A stretch of DNA of 64,000 nt from Gilichinskyi gelida (lineage in GTDB: Bacteria; Acidobacteriota; Thermoanaerobaculia; Gp7-AA8): assembly GCA_038040385.1 (NCBI GenBank), contig JBBPII010000002.1, positions 124,001-188,000 on the forward strand, read 5' to 3'. Shown piece by piece: positions 28,324-36,214 of this stretch. Every line of letters begins with the position of its first letter. The stretch's first letter is position 1. Under the pieces are notes generated by a model. It did no database searches. It was not told the DNA's origin and was given only the letters and a program-made list of their open reading frames with translations. The position numbers and the translations under genes are program-made.

Positions 28324-29295
28324 GTGCAACGGAAACGGGAGTTGAAACGGCTGGCAGAAGCCGTCGCCGCGCCGCTTCTCATCGGGGGCGCGGCGCTCAT
28401 GGCATTCGACGTCGCGCGCCGCGTCTTCCGCCGGATGCGGCTCTTCTGCCCTACCCGCGATCCGGTCATCAGTTGGAATCCCGAGGACTACGGCGTCCCC
28501 CGCGCGCGCAGCGAGGAGCTGTGGATCGAGACCGATGACGGCGAGCACTTGTACGGCTGGTATTGCCGCGCGGAGAAGCCGATCGCCTCGGCGCTCTACC
28601 TCCACGGCAACACCGGCAACCTGACCAACACCGCCTTCGTGATTCCGCACCTCCTCGACAGCGGAATCAACGTGTTGTTCTTCGATTACCGCGGCTTCGG
28701 GCGGAGCACCGGCTGGCCCTCGCTCGGCGGCATCATCGACGACGGCGTCGCCGCCGCCCGGATGCACGAGACGATCCGCCCCAAGCACATCCCATCGATC
28801 ATCTACGGCTTCTCCCTCGGCGGCGGCATCGCCGCGCAGGTCATCCGCCGCCACACCTTCGATGGCATGATCCTGCAGTCGACATTCACCAGCCTCCCCG
28901 ACATCACCCGCGTCGCCTTCCCAAACTTTCCGCTCCACCTCTTCAGCGGCCGGCTCTTCGACACCATGGCGGTGGTGAAGAAGCTCAAAGTCCCGGTGCT
29001 GATCATCCACGGCGCCGACGACGAGGTCTGCCCCTGCTCGATGGCGCAGACCCTCCACGACGCCTGCCTCTCCGAGAAGAAGAAACTGCTGCTCGTCGAG
29101 GGCGGCCTGCACAAAGACCTCTGGGTCCGCGACCCCGATGCGCTCCTCTGGATCATCAACCGCTTCGCCACCGAGCTGCCGCTGAGCCCGCACATCATCG
29201 ACGCGCCGCCGAGCTCGTTCGAGCACGCCGTCGACGCCTCACTGCGCGGCCTGCGCCGGCTGCTGCGGCGCCATCCGGCGCAGCAACCGCTGTGA
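28324..29295 (+). CDS. Alpha/beta hydrolase, BEM46/ABHD13-like
   Basis: A roughly 323-residue hydrolase with an N-terminal hydrophobic helix that may anchor it. The oxyanion 'LYLHGNTGN', the nucleophile elbow 'YGFSLGGG', the acid in 'IHGADDEVCP' and His in 'GGLHKDLW' form the triad. The start is uncertain: GTG at 28324 is used, but TTG at 28306 or GTG at 28252 are also open, and none has a good ribosome site. The substrate is unknown, probably an ester or thioester. Confidence 0.8.
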   Translation: MQRKRELKRLAEAVAAPLLIGGAALMAFDVARRVFRRMRLFCPTRDPVISWNPEDYGVPRARSEELWIETDDGEHLYGWYCRAEKPIASALYLHGNTGNLTNTAFVIPHLLDSGINVLFFDYRGFGRSTGWPSLGGIIDDGVAAARMHETIRPKHIPSIIYGFSLGGGIAAQVIRRHTFDGMILQSTFTSLPDITRVAFPNFPLHLFSGRLFDTMAVVKKLKVPVLIIHGADDEVCPCSMAQTLHDACLSEKKKLLLVEGGLHKDLWVRDPDALLWIINRFATELPLSPHIIDAPPSSFEHAVDASLRGLRRLLRRHPAQQPL

Positions 29296-29316
29296 TAGAT
29301 TCGCCGCCGTTCTCAG

Positions 29317-30438
29317 ATGCTTGCAGTCGTCAAGAGCTCACCTGCTGACGGCGTCTCCGGCACCGAAATCCGCGACTGTCCCGTCCCCCAACCGACTCCC
29401 GGTGAGGTGGTGATCCGCGTGGCCGCCGCGGCGATCTGCGGGACCGACAAGCACATCTACCACTGGGACCCCTCCATTCAGGATTCCGTCGTCCCGCCGC
29501 GCATCTACGGCCATGAATTCTGCGGCTTCGTCGAGGCCCTCGGCGAGGGCGCGCAACGCGAGCACGAAGGCCGCCTGGCGGTGGGCGACTACGTCTCCGC
29601 CGAGATGCACGTCATCTGCGGCGAATGCGCGCAGTGCCGCGCCGGCCAGGGCCACATCTGCGTGCGGACGAAGATCTACGGCCTGCACGAGGACGGCGCG
29701 TTCGCCGAATTCGTGAAGGTGCCCGCCGCGAACGTCATCAAGCTCGGGCCATACGTGCCGCTGCGCGTCGGCGCGTTCCTGGACGCCCTCGGCAATGCCG
29801 TGCACACCACGCAAATCTGCGATCTGGCCGGCAAGTCGGTGGCCATCACCGGCTTCGGCCCCATCGGCGCGATGGCCGCGGCGATCGCCGAGCACGCCGG
29901 CGCGAGCGTGGTCATCGTCACCGACGTCAGCGACCGCGCGCTGGAGACGGCGCGGCGATGGGCGGCGTCGCGCGATTTCCGCAACCTGCACGAGTTCAAC
30001 GTTCGCACCACGCCGCCCGCCGACGTGAAGAAGGCCATCGACGCCATCACCGACGGCGTCGGCGTCGACGTGGTCTGCGAGATGTCCGGTTCCGCGCTGG
30101 CCATCAACTTCGCGCTCGACATCGTCCGCATGGGCGGCACGCTCTCGCTCCTCGGCCTTCCGAAGGGACACTCCGTCACCATCGACGACTACACCCGCAA
30201 CGTCATCTTCAAGGGTGTGACCATGCACGGCATCATCGGGCGGCGGATGTACTCCACCTGGCAGCGCATGCTGGCGCTGCTGCGATCAGGCCTCGACGTC
30301 GAATGGGTGGTGCAGGCGACGTTCGACTCGTTGCGCGACTTTCACGACGGGATGGGGAAGTTCGATCGGCACGAGGCCCTCAAGGTGGTGTTCTTCCCCG
30401 AGGGCGAGAGCGCGGCGCAGCAGCGCCTCGGGAGATAG
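29317..30438 (+). CDS. tdh: L-threonine 3-dehydrogenase
   Basis: A 373-residue zinc medium-chain dehydrogenase that oxidises L-threonine to 2-amino-3-ketobutyrate. Catalytic zinc ligands are Cys41 ('CGTDKHIYHWD'), His66 and Glu67 ('GHEF'). The structural zinc lobe is 'CGECAQCRAGQGHIC'. The NAD-binding fold starts at 'ITGFGPIG'. The 'TDKHIYHWD' segment is nearly identical to E. coli Tdh. TAGATT lies 15 nt before the ATG. The partner ligase gene kbl is not adjacent. Confidence 0.9.
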   Translation: MLAVVKSSPADGVSGTEIRDCPVPQPTPGEVVIRVAAAAICGTDKHIYHWDPSIQDSVVPPRIYGHEFCGFVEALGEGAQREHEGRLAVGDYVSAEMHVICGECAQCRAGQGHICVRTKIYGLHEDGAFAEFVKVPAANVIKLGPYVPLRVGAFLDALGNAVHTTQICDLAGKSVAITGFGPIGAMAAAIAEHAGASVVIVTDVSDRALETARRWAASRDFRNLHEFNVRTTPPADVKKAIDAITDGVGVDVVCEMSGSALAINFALDIVRMGGTLSLLGLPKGHSVTIDDYTRNVIFKGVTMHGIIGRRMYSTWQRMLALLRSGLDVEWVVQATFDSLRDFHDGMGKFDRHEALKVVFFPEGESAAQQRLGR

Positions 30439-30444
30439 CCGCAC

Positions 30445-31410
30445 TCAGGAGCCGACGACCAGAAAGGCGAAGTTGCGGCTGTTCGTCTTGTCGCCCGATT
30501 CGTTGCCGATGGCCAGCTTCGCCTTGTACTGATCGACCGCCACCAAGACGCCATTGTTGAGCGTCGACGCGCTACTCGTGCTGAAGCGGGTCCAGCTCTG
30601 CGGGTTGACGGTGACCATCACGGCAGGCAACGTCTGGAACGGCGTGATCCATTGGATGGTGTACTCGCCGGCAGCGCCCGAGGTCACTTCGTAGTCGCGG
30701 CTGCCGTCCTCATAAATCGTGAGGTCGCCGTTGACGCAGCCAAAGACCATCCGTGGCGGCGCGGACGTCCCGGTCCGGTCGCCCGCGACGACGAACGAGC
30801 AATTCCGGTCCGACTTCGCCCCGGTGTCCTGGCCGGTGATGTACTTGAACTGGCTGGGGTTGACGGCGACGAGCACGGCGTTGTCGCGCGTGTCGCCGTT
30901 GCTGTATGCAAAGTCGTTCCAGTCCTTGTAGTTCTGCGTCAGCACCAAGGATTTGAAGGTTCTGAAGGGCGGGTCGAGCTCACCGAGGTAGGTTCCATCG
31001 CCGATATTGGTGACCGTGAAGCCGCTTCCGCTGCGGGTGCTCGCGTCGGCGTTGATGTCGCCCCACACCATCGGCGGAATCGAGTCGGCGTCCGCCCGCG
31101 CTGCGGCGAGGAAGGAGAAGTCACGGTCCTTATGCGAGCCCTTGCTGTCGCCGGTCACCACCATGAAGCCCTTCGCGTCGATGGCCAGGAGAATGGCGTT
31201 GTCGCGCGGGTCGCCGCTGGTGGAGTCGAAGGCGCTCCACGCCGGGTAGTTCTGCGTCACGACGACGGCCGGGACGTTCTCCATCGCCCTTTCGAATTCG
31301 ACGATGTAGGTGCCGCTGCCGAGGGCGCGAACATAGAAGTCGCCTCTGGCGTCGCCCGCGGGCGATCCGTCGCTGCTAACGCTTCCTGCCACCACGTGTG
31401 TAGGCACCAT
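30445..31410 (-). CDS. Protein of three tandem beta domains, unknown function
   Basis: A 321-residue protein built from three degenerate repeats of about 100 residues. Each opens with a Gly-x-Gly-x-Tyr strand ('GSGTYIVEFERAMENVPAV', 'GDGTYLGELDPPFRTFKSL', 'AAGEYTIQWITPFQTLPAV') and closes with 'RDFSFLAAA', 'RNCSFVVAG' or 'RNFAFLVVG'. The strand pattern recalls C1q-like or lectin-type beta sandwiches, but I do not recognise the family. There is no signal peptide. A perfect AAGGAGG precedes the ATG, suggesting strong translation. Confidence 0.75.
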   Translation of the reverse strand: MVPTHVVAGSVSSDGSPAGDARGDFYVRALGSGTYIVEFERAMENVPAVVVTQNYPAWSAFDSTSGDPRDNAILLAIDAKGFMVVTGDSKGSHKDRDFSFLAAARADADSIPPMVWGDINADASTRSGSGFTVTNIGDGTYLGELDPPFRTFKSLVLTQNYKDWNDFAYSNGDTRDNAVLVAVNPSQFKYITGQDTGAKSDRNCSFVVAGDRTGTSAPPRMVFGCVNGDLTIYEDGSRDYEVTSGAAGEYTIQWITPFQTLPAVMVTVNPQSWTRFSTSSASTLNNGVLVAVDQYKAKLAIGNESGDKTNSRNFAFLVVGS

Positions 31411-31508
31411 GAACCTCCTTGTCGATCCTTGGAGGGACGGAGCGCCTTTTTTCCCGCGACGCCGGCCGAGGCGTTGAAGTATCGTTGACGGCCGCGCCAA
31501 ATCACAGA

Positions 31509-32675
31509 ATGCGCAAACGCATCGGCATCCTCACCGGCGGCGGCGACGTCCCCGGCCTCAACGCGGCCATCAAGGCCTTCGTCTACCGCCTCCTCGACGA
31601 CGAGTACTACGAGATCGTCGGCCTGCGCCGCGGCTGGGCGGCGCTGATCAACATCATCCCCGACCCTAGCGCCGACAACTCGGCATGGATCATCCAGCTC
31701 ACGCGCGGCAACACGCGGGCCATCGACCGCACCGGCGGCACCATGCTGCACACCTCGCGCGTCAATCCGCTGATCCTCAAGGCGGAGCAGGTCCCGCCGC
31801 ACCTGGAAGGGGAAAAAGGTGAGCCGGACGAGCGCGGCCGCTACGACATGACCAAGGCGGCGATGCGGGTGCTCGACTTCCTGCAGCTCGACGCGCTCGT
31901 GGCCCTCGGCGGCGACGGCACCCTGACCTTCGCCCGCGCGCTGCACGAGCATGGCGTCCCCATCGTCGCCATCCCCAAGACGATGGACAACGACGTCTAC
32001 GGCACCGACTACTGCCTCGGCTTCTCCACCGCCGTGACCCGGTCGGTGATGTTCATCAACGACCTCCGGACCAGCGCCGGCTCGCACGAGCGCTTCCTGG
32101 TGGTGGAGCTCTTCGGGCGCCACTCCGGCGAGACCTGCCTGCTGGCGGCGTACTTATCCGGCGCCGACCGCGCCATCCTGGCCGAGGTGCCGTTCGAGTG
32201 CGAGCGGCTGTATCAACTGCTCGCCGCGGACAAGCAGGAGAACCCCAGCAACTACGCCGTGGTGGCCATCTCCGAGGGGGCGTCGATCATCGGCTCGGGG
32301 ACGATCGAGAGTGGTGAGGCCGACGCGTTCGGCAACCGCAAGCTCGGAGGCGTCGGCGGCGTGCTGAGCGACTTCCTGGAGCAGCAAGGCCGCGACAAAG
32401 TCATCTACCAGCGCCTCGCCTACCTCATGCGCTCCGGCGCCCCCGACTCGCTCGACCAGCTCGTGGCGAACAACTACGGCAGCCTCGCCGCCGACCTGCT
32501 ACGCCGCGGCGATGTGGGAAAGATGGTCGCGGTGGTCGACGGCCGCTACACCGCCGTGCCCATCGAAGTGGGCGGCGCGGCGAAGAAGCGCGTCGACATC
32601 GAGCGCTTTTATGACGCGCAGAATTACAGGCCGCAGGTTGCGGACGTGATGGGGATGCCGATGTTCCTGCATTGA
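31509..32675 (+). CDS. pfkA: 6-phosphofructokinase
   Basis: A 388-residue phosphofructokinase that phosphorylates fructose-6-phosphate in glycolysis. 'LTGGGDVPGLNAAI' starts the protein, 'LGGDGTLTFA' has Gly at the donor-choice site, 'PKTMDNDV' has Lys where classical ATP enzymes have Gly, and 'ELFGRHSGE' binds substrate. The Gly/Lys combination is that of group III enzymes, which are usually ATP-dependent; PPi-dependent ones have Asp/Lys. No clear ribosome site. Confidence 0.92.
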   Translation: MRKRIGILTGGGDVPGLNAAIKAFVYRLLDDEYYEIVGLRRGWAALINIIPDPSADNSAWIIQLTRGNTRAIDRTGGTMLHTSRVNPLILKAEQVPPHLEGEKGEPDERGRYDMTKAAMRVLDFLQLDALVALGGDGTLTFARALHEHGVPIVAIPKTMDNDVYGTDYCLGFSTAVTRSVMFINDLRTSAGSHERFLVVELFGRHSGETCLLAAYLSGADRAILAEVPFECERLYQLLAADKQENPSNYAVVAISEGASIIGSGTIESGEADAFGNRKLGGVGGVLSDFLEQQGRDKVIYQRLAYLMRSGAPDSLDQLVANNYGSLAADLLRRGDVGKMVAVVDGRYTAVPIEVGGAAKKRVDIERFYDAQNYRPQVADVMGMPMFLH

Positions 32676-32677
32676 CC

Positions 32678-33157
32678 CTACCGCATTGCCGCGCTGAACG
32701 TCACGTCGTACGAGAACGTCATCGTATTCGTCTTGATGCGGCGCGAGCTGGCGGTGCCGGTGAAGCCCTGGTCGCTCTTGCGCGGCTTGAAATCGTAGTT
32801 CTCGATCCCCTCGAAAAATCCGGCGTCGAACATGCCGGTGGGATGCTGCACCGCGACGTGCGTGACGTGCCTGTCGCGGTCGAGGCAGAACATTACGCCG
32901 TTGACGCCGTCGGGAAGCGACGCCTCGAAGTCGTGCAGGTTCGCTCCGTCGGCCAGCGGCTTGTCGGTGAGGATGACCAGGGTGTTGTCGCTGCGGTTGG
33001 TGTTCTGGTTCTTGTGATGGCCGATGGCGTACGCGTACGCGAGGTCGAACTTCGTGCCGTCGATCACCAGCGTTCCCTCCGCCCGCCCCAGGTCGAGCGC
33101 CAGCGCGGAGCCGCCGGCAACGAGGAACGCGAGCATCGTCAAAGCAGCGCGCCGCAT
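32678..33157 (-). CDS. Hypothetical exported protein
   Basis: A 159-residue protein with a signal peptide (cleavage near 'SALALD'). The mature part is beta-rich, beginning 'GTLVIDGTKFDLAYAYAIGH' and ending 'TNTMTFSYDVTFSAAMR'. Similar small secreted proteins are common in Acidobacteriota, but I know no function. GGGGG lies 9 nt before the ATG. It converges on pfkA with three bases between the stops. Confidence 0.65.
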   Translation of the reverse strand: MRRAALTMLAFLVAGGSALALDLGRAEGTLVIDGTKFDLAYAYAIGHHKNQNTNRSDNTLVILTDKPLADGANLHDFEASLPDGVNGVMFCLDRDRHVTHVAVQHPTGMFDAGFFEGIENYDFKPRKSDQGFTGTASSRRIKTNTMTFSYDVTFSAAMR

Positions 33158-33205
33158 GTGTGAACCCCCGCAATGAGTCGAGGACGGCAGTGTAGCACCC
33201 GGCAA

Positions 33206-33241
33206 AGTAGAGGTCTCGGGGTCTCGCGAGACTCCGCAACC
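33206..33241. repeat. Short palindromic element, family D
   Basis: AGAGGTCTCGGGGTCTCGCG with a partial right arm, next to the der stop codon. It is the shortest copy of this family in the window. Confidence 0.65.
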
Positions 33242-34579
33242 TTACCTCTTCATCCCCTTCCGCGCGCGCAGCACGAAATGCACCGGGGATCCCACGAGGC
33301 CGAAGGCATCGCGGAACTGGTTCTCCAGATAGCGCCGATACGAGAAGTGAAGCGGCTCGTCGACGTTCGAGAAGAGCGCGATGGTCGGCGGCGCCGTCCT
33401 CAACTGCGTCGCATAGTAGAAGCGGCGCGGGCGGCCGCGCACGGCCGCGGGATTGTGCTGGCTGACGGCACGCGCGAGGATCTGATTGAGCTCCGAGGTG
33501 CGGAAACGTTTGCGGTAGGAGGCGGCGATCTCGTCGATGCGCGGGAAGATCTTCTCCACCCGGCGGCCGGTCTTCGCGGAGATGAACTCCACCGGCGCGT
33601 ACGCCAGGAACTTCAGCTTGAAGCGGATGTCCTCCTCGAACTTCTTCGCGTCGTCCTGCGTGTGCTCGCCGGCGTCCCACTTGTTGACCAGGATGAGCGC
33701 CGCCTTTCCGGCATCGTCCGCGTAGCCGGCAACCGTCGCGTCCTGCGCGGTGACGCCATCGACGGCGTCGATCAGCACCAGCGCGATGTCGCAGCGCTCG
33801 ATGGCCTTCCGCGCGGAGATGACGGCCAGCTTCTCCGCCTCGTCGCTGGTCTTCCCCTTCCGCCGGATCCCGGCGGTGTCGATGACGATGTAGCGTTTTC
33901 CATCGCGCACCAGCTCCGAATCGATGGCGTCGCGCGTAGTGCCGGAGATCGGCGAAACGACGGCGCGCTCTTCGTTTGTCAGGCGGTTCAGCAGCGACGA
34001 CTTGCCGACGTTCGGCCGCCCGATGATGGCCAGGCGCACCGGCGCGTTCTCGTCCTCCGCCAGCTCCTCGCCGGTTTCGGGCGGCACGATCTCTTCGATG
34101 ACGTCGATGAGATCGTCTGTGCCGGTGCCGTGCTCCGCGGAAATCGGCAGCAGCCGCTCGAGCCCCAGCTCGTAAAACTCGTTCACCGCCTCGTCCGCAT
34201 CTTTGCGGTCGACTTTGTTGACCAGCAGGATGACGCGGTCCGCATCGCTTCGCAGATCCTGGGCGATGTCGCGGTCCTCGGGAAGGACGCCGGCCGCGCC
34301 GTCGACGACGAAAAGGATCAGGTCCGCCCCTTCCAGCGCCCGCTTCGCCTGGGCGCGGATTTCCCCCGCGTATGCGGACATCGGCGAGTCGCCGTACTCC
34401 AGGCCGCCGGTGTCGGTCAGCTCGTAGCGGCGGCCGTCATCGAGGGTGAGGACTTCCGAGAGACGGTCGCGGGTCATGCCCGGCAGATCGTGGATCAGGG
34501 CCCGCCGTTTTCCAGCCAAACGGTTGAAGAGCGTCGACTTCCCGACGTTCGGCCGACCGACGATGACCACGCGTTTCAT
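33242..34579 (-). CDS. der: GTPase Der (EngA), ribosome biogenesis
   Basis: A 445-residue tandem-G-domain GTPase required for 50S subunit maturation. Each half has 'GRPNVGKS' (starting at residues 8 and about 190), 'DTGG'/'DTAG' and 'NKVD'/'NKWD' motifs. The C-terminal KH-like domain ends in the basic 'RARKGMKR'. The ATG has no ribosome site but TAGCAT ends 8 nt upstream, overlapping the promoter of the divergent zinc-ribbon gene. Confidence 0.96.
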   Translation of the reverse strand: MKRVVIVGRPNVGKSTLFNRLAGKRRALIHDLPGMTRDRLSEVLTLDDGRRYELTDTGGLEYGDSPMSAYAGEIRAQAKRALEGADLILFVVDGAAGVLPEDRDIAQDLRSDADRVILLVNKVDRKDADEAVNEFYELGLERLLPISAEHGTGTDDLIDVIEEIVPPETGEELAEDENAPVRLAIIGRPNVGKSSLLNRLTNEERAVVSPISGTTRDAIDSELVRDGKRYIVIDTAGIRRKGKTSDEAEKLAVISARKAIERCDIALVLIDAVDGVTAQDATVAGYADDAGKAALILVNKWDAGEHTQDDAKKFEEDIRFKLKFLAYAPVEFISAKTGRRVEKIFPRIDEIAASYRKRFRTSELNQILARAVSQHNPAAVRGRPRRFYYATQLRTAPPTIALFSNVDEPLHFSYRRYLENQFRDAFGLVGSPVHFVLRARKGMKR

Positions 34580-34587
34580 GCGGGCGA

Positions 34588-34597
34588 ATGCTACAAT
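34588..34597. promoter_or_regulatory. Bidirectional -10 element between der and the zinc-ribbon gene
   Basis: ATGCTACAAT reads TACAAT on the plus strand, ending 9 nt before the ATG at 34607, and TAGCAT on the minus strand, ending 8 nt before the der ATG. Only 27 bases separate the two start codons and no Shine-Dalgarno sequence fits, so both mRNAs would be nearly leaderless. Confidence 0.5.
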
Positions 34598-34606
34598 GCC
34601 TCACCC

Positions 34607-34807
34607 ATGGCCACGAGCAACGAATCGGAACACTGCCGGCTCTGTGGCGCCCGGATTCCCGCCGACGAGCTCCGCCGCAGCCTCTGTTCGGTCTGCGACG
34701 AATACGCCCAGCACGTCGCGCTCCAGAGCAACAAAGGCCTCGAGCGCATCGTCGGCGAACTGCAGAACGGCGCGGCATTCAGAGCGGCGCTGAAGAACGG
34801 GCACTGA
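34607..34807 (+). CDS. Small zinc-ribbon protein
   Basis: A 66-residue protein with two CxxC knuckles (Cys10/Cys13 and Cys27/Cys30) that should bind one zinc, followed by a helix 'QSNKGLERIVGELQNGAAFR'. There is no other domain. The function is unknown; small proteins of this kind may bind nucleic acid or a partner protein. It is divergent from der. Its TGA stop lies in the terminus of a perfect palindrome. Confidence 0.75.
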   Translation: MATSNESEHCRLCGARIPADELRRSLCSVCDEYAQHVALQSNKGLERIVGELQNGAAFRAALKNGH

Positions 34808-34838
34808 TGTAGGACGGGCTGAAGCCCGTCCTACATCA
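34805..34838. repeat. Perfect palindromic element, family B, between convergent genes
   Basis: A 34-bp perfect palindrome starting TGATGTAGGACGGGCT. The TGA at each end is the stop codon of the gene coming from that side: the zinc-ribbon gene and the kinase/DUF92 gene. Confidence 0.9.
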
Positions 34839-36185
34839 GAACTCCCATCCGAACATCGGCACGTAGTTCCAGGCGATCCAGAAGAGGAGCGCGCCGACCA
34901 TCGTGTTGATGAAGTTCATCACGTCGTTGGGGATGTCGACCTCGAAGCTGCCGAGAATGCTCTCGACGTACGAGCCGAGGAATGCGGCGGTGGTGATCAC
35001 GGCGATGACGTGCGATTTGGCGATCACCACCGAGCCGGTGAAGCCGGGCCGGAGGCGGTTGGCGGCCATGGCGGTGCCGGCGGCGGCGACCAGGAACGCG
35101 GCGACGATGCCCGCGAGCGTCCCGGCGAGCGACACCGCCCCGTCGGTGCCGGGCGGGACGCGCTTGAATCGCAGCGGGTGGAACGCGCGCTTGCCGAAGA
35201 GCTTCCCGATCTCGGAACCGGTGGTGTCCGCCGCGGCGGTGGCCAGCGCGGTGATGCCCATGAAGAGCGGCACCAGTCCCAGCCCGCGCCAGCAGGCGAC
35301 GGCGCAGAGCGCGGCGACGCCCACGTTGGCGATGGCGTGTCCCGCCCCCCGCCGCCCGCCCTTCTCCTGCGCCAGCCCCGCCGCGGACTTGCGCGCGTAC
35401 CCGAGCTTCGTCGACGCCGTGCCGATGATGAAGAAGGTCAGCAGCGCGACGTACATCGCCGGCCCGCCGCCGACGATCACCACGCAGCCGAGGAACCAGC
35501 CGGCGACCAGGCCGGAGAGGTCGACACTGCGAATCAGGTATCCGACGACGGCGAGGATGGTATTGAGCGCGATCCAGGGCCAGGGAATCGGTGGGATCGC
35601 AGACCACGACACCAGCGGCTGGACGGCGAAGGCGGCCAGCACGCCGGCGGCGGTGGCGGGAACGACCACGTTGTCGTTGAGGCGTAGCGGCAACGATTCC
35701 GCTATAGCAGCGGTTACTATAGCTACAGCGAGCGCCAGGGGCGGAGGTCCGCCGAAGATGCGCGCCATGGCGAACGCCGCGGCGCCGCCGAAGAGCAGGA
35801 AGGCGATCGTGCCGCCCGCGCTCTTGTCGCGGTTCCACGGCAGCCGCGCCAGCGGAACCGCCTTCCCCAGCAGCGTGGCAAAGCCGTCGCCGAAGGCCAT
35901 GATCACCCACGCCGCCGCGGCGATCTCGATGTGCCAGTTGAAAATCAGGATCAGCGCCAGCACCGCCGCCGGGTAGAGGACGATGCCGGGGTCGTAGCCG
36001 CGAGCGTGCCGTGCCACGCGCTTCCCGACCAGTCGATGCAGGAGAAGCCAGTTCGCGATCACCGCCACCGCCGCGACGATCGCCGCCACGCGCCATGGGA
36101 TGTACTTCAGCGCGACGGCGAACAGCCCGAACACGATGTGCAGGAACTTGCGGAGACCCTCGTTGGTCTCGAACTCATCGTTCAT
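34836..36185 (-). CDS. Fused lipid-alcohol kinase (SEC59/VTE5-like) and DUF92 protein
   Basis: A 449-residue membrane protein with about twelve helices. The N-terminal half has 'MAFGDGFATLLGK', the signature of the CTP-dependent dolichol/phytol kinase family (SEC59, VTE5). The C-terminal half carries DUF92 motifs such as 'STKLGYARK' and 'ADTTGSEIGKLFGKR'; the plant DUF92 protein VTE6 phosphorylates phytyl phosphate. A single chain could therefore make an isoprenoid diphosphate from an alcohol in two steps. That is inference; polyprenol is a likely substrate given the sugar genes opposite. Confidence 0.85.
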   Translation of the reverse strand: MNDEFETNEGLRKFLHIVFGLFAVALKYIPWRVAAIVAAVAVIANWLLLHRLVGKRVARHARGYDPGIVLYPAAVLALILIFNWHIEIAAAAWVIMAFGDGFATLLGKAVPLARLPWNRDKSAGGTIAFLLFGGAAAFAMARIFGGPPPLALAVAIVTAAIAESLPLRLNDNVVVPATAAGVLAAFAVQPLVSWSAIPPIPWPWIALNTILAVVGYLIRSVDLSGLVAGWFLGCVVIVGGGPAMYVALLTFFIIGTASTKLGYARKSAAGLAQEKGGRRGAGHAIANVGVAALCAVACWRGLGLVPLFMGITALATAAADTTGSEIGKLFGKRAFHPLRFKRVPPGTDGAVSLAGTLAGIVAAFLVAAAGTAMAANRLRPGFTGSVVIAKSHVIAVITTAAFLGSYVESILGSFEVDIPNDVMNFINTMVGALLFWIAWNYVPMFGWEF

Positions 36186-36194
36186 CGTTTCAGT

Positions 36195-36204
36195 AGCTTA
36201 CAAT
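36195..36204. promoter_or_regulatory. Bidirectional -10 element between the kinase fusion and the GT2 gene
   Basis: AGCTTACAAT reads TACAAT rightward, ending 10 nt before the ATG at 36215, and TAAGCT leftward, ending 9 nt before the ATG at 36185. It closely resembles the element at 34588-34597. Confidence 0.5.
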
Positions 36205-36214
36205 CGACCGACCG

